Positions 60,464-64,000 of a DNA stretch of 64,000 nt are shown piece after piece (within the stretch, counting starts at the first letter, position 1; every line of letters starts with the position of its first letter). The notes under the pieces are model-generated. The model ran no database searches, was not told the origin of the DNA, and saw only the letters and a list, made by a program, of their open reading frames with translations. The DNA lies in assembly GCA_021405325.1 (NCBI GenBank), contig QWII01000043.1, forward strand, positions 62,001 to 126,000, given 5' to 3'. Both the position numbers and the translations under genes were made by a program. The stretch is from Caldilinea sp. CFX5. Its GTDB lineage: Bacteria; Chloroflexota; Anaerolineae; Caldilineales; Caldilineaceae.

Positions 60464-60527
60464 AGTTTAGTGGACAAATATCAGGCAGGCATCAGGGAGC
60501 CGCCAACAACTATCAGAAAAGTATCAG
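60464..60527 (-). promoter_or_regulatory. phased CTGATA operator/promoter, site C
   Basis: Minus strand: CTGATACTTTTCTGATAG, 13 bp, CCTGATGCCTGCCTGAT, 10 bp, TAAACT. Same architecture as sites A and B apart from one base less between the boxes. The -10-like TAAACT is about 75 nt before ATG 60388 of the hydrolase gene. Confidence 0.72.
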
Positions 60528-60551
60528 GATGTGAAAGGTGGGATGGGCTGA

Positions 60552-60813
60552 CTAGGTTCGGTTGACATTTCATTTTTGCAGTAGGGTTTATGAACGTTAT
60601 GAAAATAATCCGGTAATCGTAGGTGCGGTTTGTAACCGCACTGGTACACTGGTCTACTGGGAACCGTGCGGTTACAAACCGCACCTACGATTACCGAAAC
60701 AATTAGATCATGTTCATAAACCCGCTGCTAACAGCGAGAAGCCGCCGCGGCGGCTTCTCGCTGTTAGTCGGCCAATTCTATTGGTCGTTTTGGCCAATGT
60801 CAACAGAACCTAG
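60552..60813. mobile_element. 262-bp multiply nested palindromic element with CTAGGTTCTGTTGACATT-type ends
   Basis: Terminal inverted repeats 60552-60569 (one mismatch to CTAGGTTCTGTTGACATT) and 60796-60813. Inside: GGGTTTATGAAC arms (60584-60595/60712-60723) enclosing a perfect 31-bp palindrome (60611-60641/60666-60696) that includes the arm also found at 23235-23324. Then a perfect 40-bp loopless palindrome (60728-60767). The right end supplies the TAG stop of the kinase gene at 60810. Confidence 0.85.
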
Positions 60814-63323
60814 AGGGCGCGATCTTTGATGGGGATTGCCACTTGAATGTGCGTCCCTTGGCCCGGCGCGCTGGTGATCCGGCAGTGACCGCCCAGTTGT
60901 TCCGCACGCTCGCGCATAGAGTGTAACCCCAAGTGACCGGGGAAGGAGCGAGTCGGATCAAACCCGCGACCGTCGTCATCAATCTGAAGCGCCAACTGCG
61001 CGTCCTGCTGCGCCAGCCGCACTTCAACCCGGCTGGCATGGGCGTGTTTGACAATGTTGTGCAGGGCTTCCTGCGTGATGCGATAGAAGGCCTCTTTTAC
61101 GGCCAGTGCAACCGGTGGCTCAGGACAAAAGTCGGTGCTCACCGCCAGCCGATGGCGGGCGCGCACGGCATCAACCTGTCGGGTCAAGGCGACGACCAGC
61201 CCTTCCATTTCGAGCGATTCGGGACGCAATTCAAAGATCAGGGCGCGCATTTCAATCAGCGCCGCATCCGCCAGCGCAACCACATAATCCAGCGGCTGGG
61301 CAATTGCAGCGGGGTCACTGCCCAGCAACTCGCGGGCCGTCTGCGCCCCCAGGTTGATGCCATAGAGCGCTTGCGAGACGGAATCATGTAATTCGCGGGC
61401 AAGCTTTTGGCGTTCCTCCAGCGCCGCTAGTGTGTGCGCCTGTGCATAGAGCCGGGCGTTCTCAATGGCAATGGCGGCCTGGCTGGCAAACGCCAGTGCG
61501 AGTTCGGCGTGATGGGGGCTATAGTAGTACGGCTGGGTATGATCAAAGCCCAACATGCCGATCACGCGATCTTTGAAAATCAGGGGCACGCCCATCCAAG
61601 TCCGTATATAGCGTAGATGCTGACCGGCCGTCACCTGGTAGGCCCGCGCCAGCGGTGTATCGGCATGGGTGTCAGGAATGATCACGGGTTGGCGCCGGTT
61701 GATCACTTGTGCATTCGCCTGATCCTGGGCCAGCGGCCATGTGCTGCGTAACTCGGCCTGGGGGATGGGTCCCCTATAGAGGAGCAGCTTCAATTCCCGC
61801 TCATTGGCCAAAGTGAAGATCGCGGCGCCGTCATACGCCACGACACTTTGCAACTGCTCCAAGATCAAGCGCAACAGTGGCGTCAACTCCAGGGTGGAAG
61901 TCAGGTTGCTGGCGGCTTGCAGCAAAGTTGTCAGTTCATGTGTGCGCTGGTCGACCCGTTGCTCCAGTTGGCTATTGAGGCGATGGATCTCCGTGGTTGC
62001 CCGCTTGTGTTCGGTAATCTCCTGGGTTATAACCATACCGCCCTGGATCTCCCCCCGTTCATTGCGGATGGGCGTGATATGGGTTTGGTAGACGCGATCC
62101 TCGTAGGGAACTTCAAAGATACTGGGCTGACCGGCCAGCGCCTGTTGGTAGTAGGGCAGTAGCCGCTCAACGGACGCCGGTGGTCGGGTCTCCCACAGGG
62201 TTTTGCCTTCGATCTGCTCTCGAGTCAACTTCGCGGCAGCCAACCCGGCGCCATCGGCCAGCGTAAAACGCAAGTCCCGGTCAAATAAAAAGATCGCACC
62301 ATTGGGGAAATTCTGCGCCATGGTCCGGTAAAGCCCTTCACTGCGACGTAAGGCAACCTCGCGCACCCTGGATTCACTGACCGTCACCCCCAGCAACAGG
62401 CTGGTCAACACCAACGCCAGCATAAAAATCTGTAATTCGGCCAGACTGAGAAAGACAAAGTCGGCAAAGTGAACCACCAGGATCACGCCCACGCTCATTG
62501 CCAAATTCAGCAGCGACGCTCCCGGCAAACCGTAGCGCAAGACGATCCAGATCAGCGGCAGGAAACAAAGATAGAAGAGGTGAAACTCGCGCGCCGGCGG
62601 CGAACCAAAGGCCGCCCACAGCGCGATAAGCACACTGGCGATTTGCCCGCAGAGTTCCAATTGCTGGAACGGCGTGGGCCAATGCCAGGTTGGCGATCCG
62701 GCAGGGATGGCAGCCTGCCGTTGCTGACGGCGATTGACCCAGGGTAGTACATGGATCAGCAGGAACGGGGTCAGAATCATAACGCCAATCGCATCGCCGA
62801 TCCAGAACTGCAAGAGGGTGTACCAATAGGCTGACCACGCCATGAGCCCGCTCCCGGCCAGCCCGGCAACCGCCGGCGCCCCCACGAGGAGGTTTGTGCC
62901 GAAGGCAACCCCAACCAACCAGCCCAGATCGCGCAAACGTTGCAGGCGCATATCAATCCGCAAGCCATGCCGCAAAAGGGCCGCCGCCAGCGCATACCCA
63001 ACCGTGATCGACGTCGCCATGATCACCCAGGCCACGGGCGCCGCGCGACAGCATGGATTCAGGGCAATCGCCAGCAGCGCGGCCACAAAGAGCGCCGGTG
63101 TATACAGCAGTCCGCAACCCAGCAACAGGGCCAGACTCAACCCAGGCGGCGGATACCACGGACTGACGCCGGGCGCGGTTTCAAAAAGGGTCGTGAATTG
63201 ATCCAGCGCCAGGTAAAGGGTCAAATAGCCGAGGATGAGCCAAAGCGAAGGTTTGGCCGCCGTGGGGTGTGAGGAGGAAGCGGCGGGTGTCTCTGTAGCC
63301 GCCAGCGGTGTGGTGTTAGCCAT
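60810..63323 (-). CDS. MASE1/PAS/GAF NarL-type sensor histidine kinase
   Basis: 837 residues. Residues about 25-320 form a MASE1-like sensor with many membrane helices (APGVSPWYPPPGLSLALLLG is typical). PAS follows at about 330-450 (YRTMAQNFPNGAIFLFDRDL), GAF about 480-640, HisKA_3 about 650-720 (EERQKLARELHDSVSQALYG, with the acceptor His) and HATPase_c (EALHNIVKHAHAS; DDGRGFDP; GLHSMRERAEQLGG). It should phosphorylate the NarL-type regulator encoded just upstream. ATG 63323 is preferred because the longer frame reads through a palindrome. The stop codon is provided by the nested palindromic element. Confidence 0.93.
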   Translation of the reverse strand: MANTTPLAATETPAASSSHPTAAKPSLWLILGYLTLYLALDQFTTLFETAPGVSPWYPPPGLSLALLLGCGLLYTPALFVAALLAIALNPCCRAAPVAWVIMATSITVGYALAAALLRHGLRIDMRLQRLRDLGWLVGVAFGTNLLVGAPAVAGLAGSGLMAWSAYWYTLLQFWIGDAIGVMILTPFLLIHVLPWVNRRQQRQAAIPAGSPTWHWPTPFQQLELCGQIASVLIALWAAFGSPPAREFHLFYLCFLPLIWIVLRYGLPGASLLNLAMSVGVILVVHFADFVFLSLAELQIFMLALVLTSLLLGVTVSESRVREVALRRSEGLYRTMAQNFPNGAIFLFDRDLRFTLADGAGLAAAKLTREQIEGKTLWETRPPASVERLLPYYQQALAGQPSIFEVPYEDRVYQTHITPIRNERGEIQGGMVITQEITEHKRATTEIHRLNSQLEQRVDQRTHELTTLLQAASNLTSTLELTPLLRLILEQLQSVVAYDGAAIFTLANERELKLLLYRGPIPQAELRSTWPLAQDQANAQVINRRQPVIIPDTHADTPLARAYQVTAGQHLRYIRTWMGVPLIFKDRVIGMLGFDHTQPYYYSPHHAELALAFASQAAIAIENARLYAQAHTLAALEERQKLARELHDSVSQALYGINLGAQTARELLGSDPAAIAQPLDYVVALADAALIEMRALIFELRPESLEMEGLVVALTRQVDAVRARHRLAVSTDFCPEPPVALAVKEAFYRITQEALHNIVKHAHASRVEVRLAQQDAQLALQIDDDGRGFDPTRSFPGHLGLHSMRERAEQLGGHCRITSAPGQGTHIQVAIPIKDRAL

Positions 63324-63357
63324 TGCATTGCGCCTCGCCAGAAAGCAAAACCCGTTT

Positions 63358-63489
63358 AGAAGCTGTTTGAAAAGTCTGATCGACCGTAGGTCATCGCCTC
63401 CGGCGTGACAAGCGGCCCCGTCACGCCGGAGGCGATGACCTACGGTAGCGGGCGACCGCCTGTCTGGCATCACCTTTTCAACCAGCTTC
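63358..63489. repeat. nested palindrome between response regulator and kinase genes
   Basis: Outer arms AGAAGCTGTTTGAAAAG (about 63358-63374) and CTTTTCAACCAGCTTCT (about 63473-63489) with one mismatch. Inside, a perfect 26-bp palindrome 63384-63409/63420-63445 (CCGTAGGTCATCGCCTCCGG...). The outer right arm is flush with the stop codon of the regulator gene at 63490. Transcripts crossing it would carry a large hairpin between the two signalling genes. Confidence 0.92.
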
Positions 63490-64000
63490 TTAGATTTCGG
63501 GAGCGGACAAGCCGATTTTGGGCGCTAGGCCAATCTGCACAGCATAAAGGGCCGCCTGTGTGCGGCTCGGTACGCCGAGCTTGGCCAGAATATTGCTGAC
63601 ATGGAACTTGACGGTCTTCTCGCCTAACGTCAGCGTATGGGCGATCTCTTTGTTGGATTGACCTTGCGCCAGCAGCCGCAGCACATCGATCTCCCGTTCG
63701 GTCAGTTTTTCCGGGTTTTCGGGGGCGCGGATCTCGCGGACCAGGCGCGCCGCCGCTTGGGGCGAAAGCTGCACCTGTCCCGCGGCGGCGGCTTTGATCG
63801 CCCGGCGCAGTTCAGCCGCTTTGGTGTCTTTGAGCAGATAGCCGATGGCTCCCGCGCGCATCGCACCCACGACGGCGGCATCTTCGAGTACACTGGTCAA
63901 GGCAATGATCTCGGTGTCGGGTAACTCGCGGCGCAGAAGCCCAATCGCTGTAATGCCGTCCATCACCGGCATCAGCAGATCCATCAAAATCACATCCGGC
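63490..64000 (-). CDS. NarL/LuxR-type response regulator, 5' part outside the window
   Basis: At least 170 residues; the start lies beyond the right edge. The visible part begins in the receiver domain at PDVILMDLLMPVMDG, with the phospho-acceptor Asp, conserved ALTS (Thr/Ser) and YLLKDT (Lys). A LuxR HTH follows (LTEREIDVLRLLAQGQSNKEIAHTL; KTVKFHVSNILAKLGV). It precedes the NarL-type kinase on the same strand, so the two form a two-component system. Target genes are not evident. Confidence 0.94.
   Translation of the reverse strand, partial: PDVILMDLLMPVMDGITAIGLLRRELPDTEIIALTSVLEDAAVVGAMRAGAIGYLLKDTKAAELRRAIKAAAAGQVQLSPQAAARLVREIRAPENPEKLTEREIDVLRLLAQGQSNKEIAHTLTLGEKTVKFHVSNILAKLGVPSRTQAALYAVQIGLAPKIGLSAPEI

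Noticed and set aside
63324..63473. Fifty-residue N-terminal extension of the NarL-type kinase
   Set aside because: It runs through the nested palindrome and lacks hydrophobic character; ATG 63323 precedes the MASE1 domain directly.

Overview
The window looks like a chromosomal stretch of a member of the Chloroflexota, perhaps a Caldilineae/Ardenticatenia-type filamentous lineage. This is inferred from gene content rather than from a marker gene: very long soluble multi-PAS kinases, a MalT-type LuxR ATPase regulator, an aa3-type oxidase built as a subunit II/cytochrome c fusion plus a subunit I/III fusion, a DUF3309 micro-protein, PRC-barrel lipoproteins, and moderately GC-rich DNA. No rRNA, tRNA, CRISPR array, transposase or phage gene was seen.

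Layout. (1) 220-16923, minus strand: two giant cytoplasmic sensor kinases, one with about 15 PAS and 4 GAF domains, the other a CheB-like/CheR/PAS/GAF/kinase fusion whose CheB domain has lost two catalytic residues. (2) 17158-20401: a hibernation-factor/cupin pair, a CYTH protein, a small frameshifted lipoprotein and a DUF7282 cell-surface protein. (3) 20725-35738, plus strand: a respiratory block with a Rieske protein, a fused caa3-like oxidase, two Tat-exported flavin amine oxidases flanking a cytochrome c, a MscS channel, a ferric-reductase-like flavoprotein, a trihaem cytochrome, an AI-2E family permease and PspC. (4) 35814-44761: an NAD(P)H/FAD reductase, a helix-hairpin-helix protein, a PRC-barrel lipoprotein, DUF3309, SIMPL, GlsB and CtaG, and a PA14/SH3 surface protein. 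(5) 45046-60388: a cluster of CPBP intramembrane proteases (four intact, one truncated) mixed with beta-lactamase-fold hydrolases, alpha/beta hydrolases, a cupin, a truncated LuxR protein and a full-length MalT-type regulator. (6) 60810-64000: a MASE1/PAS/GAF NarL-type kinase and its response regulator, which runs off the right edge.

Two observations stand out. First, three promoters in the CPBP/hydrolase cluster (before 50075, 53344 and 60388) share one elaborate architecture: two pairs of CTGATA/CCTGA half-sites, 11 bp apart within each pair and separated by 13-14 bp, followed after exactly 10 bp by a -10-like hexamer and with no good -35. This looks like a small activator-dependent regulon, possibly run by the neighbouring MalT-type regulator. 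Second, the window is saturated with long palindromes, most of them different, that sit at or over gene 3' ends. Many contain the stop codon, several are nested inside one another, and three lie in frame inside coding regions. Two families recur with conserved outer arms: ACTACAACGGATT (four copies) and CTAGGTTCTGTTGACATT (two copies). They behave like non-autonomous mobile palindromes.

Start codons were often moved downstream of the longest reading frame, because the upstream extension lies in a palindrome and a good ribosome-binding site precedes the internal start.
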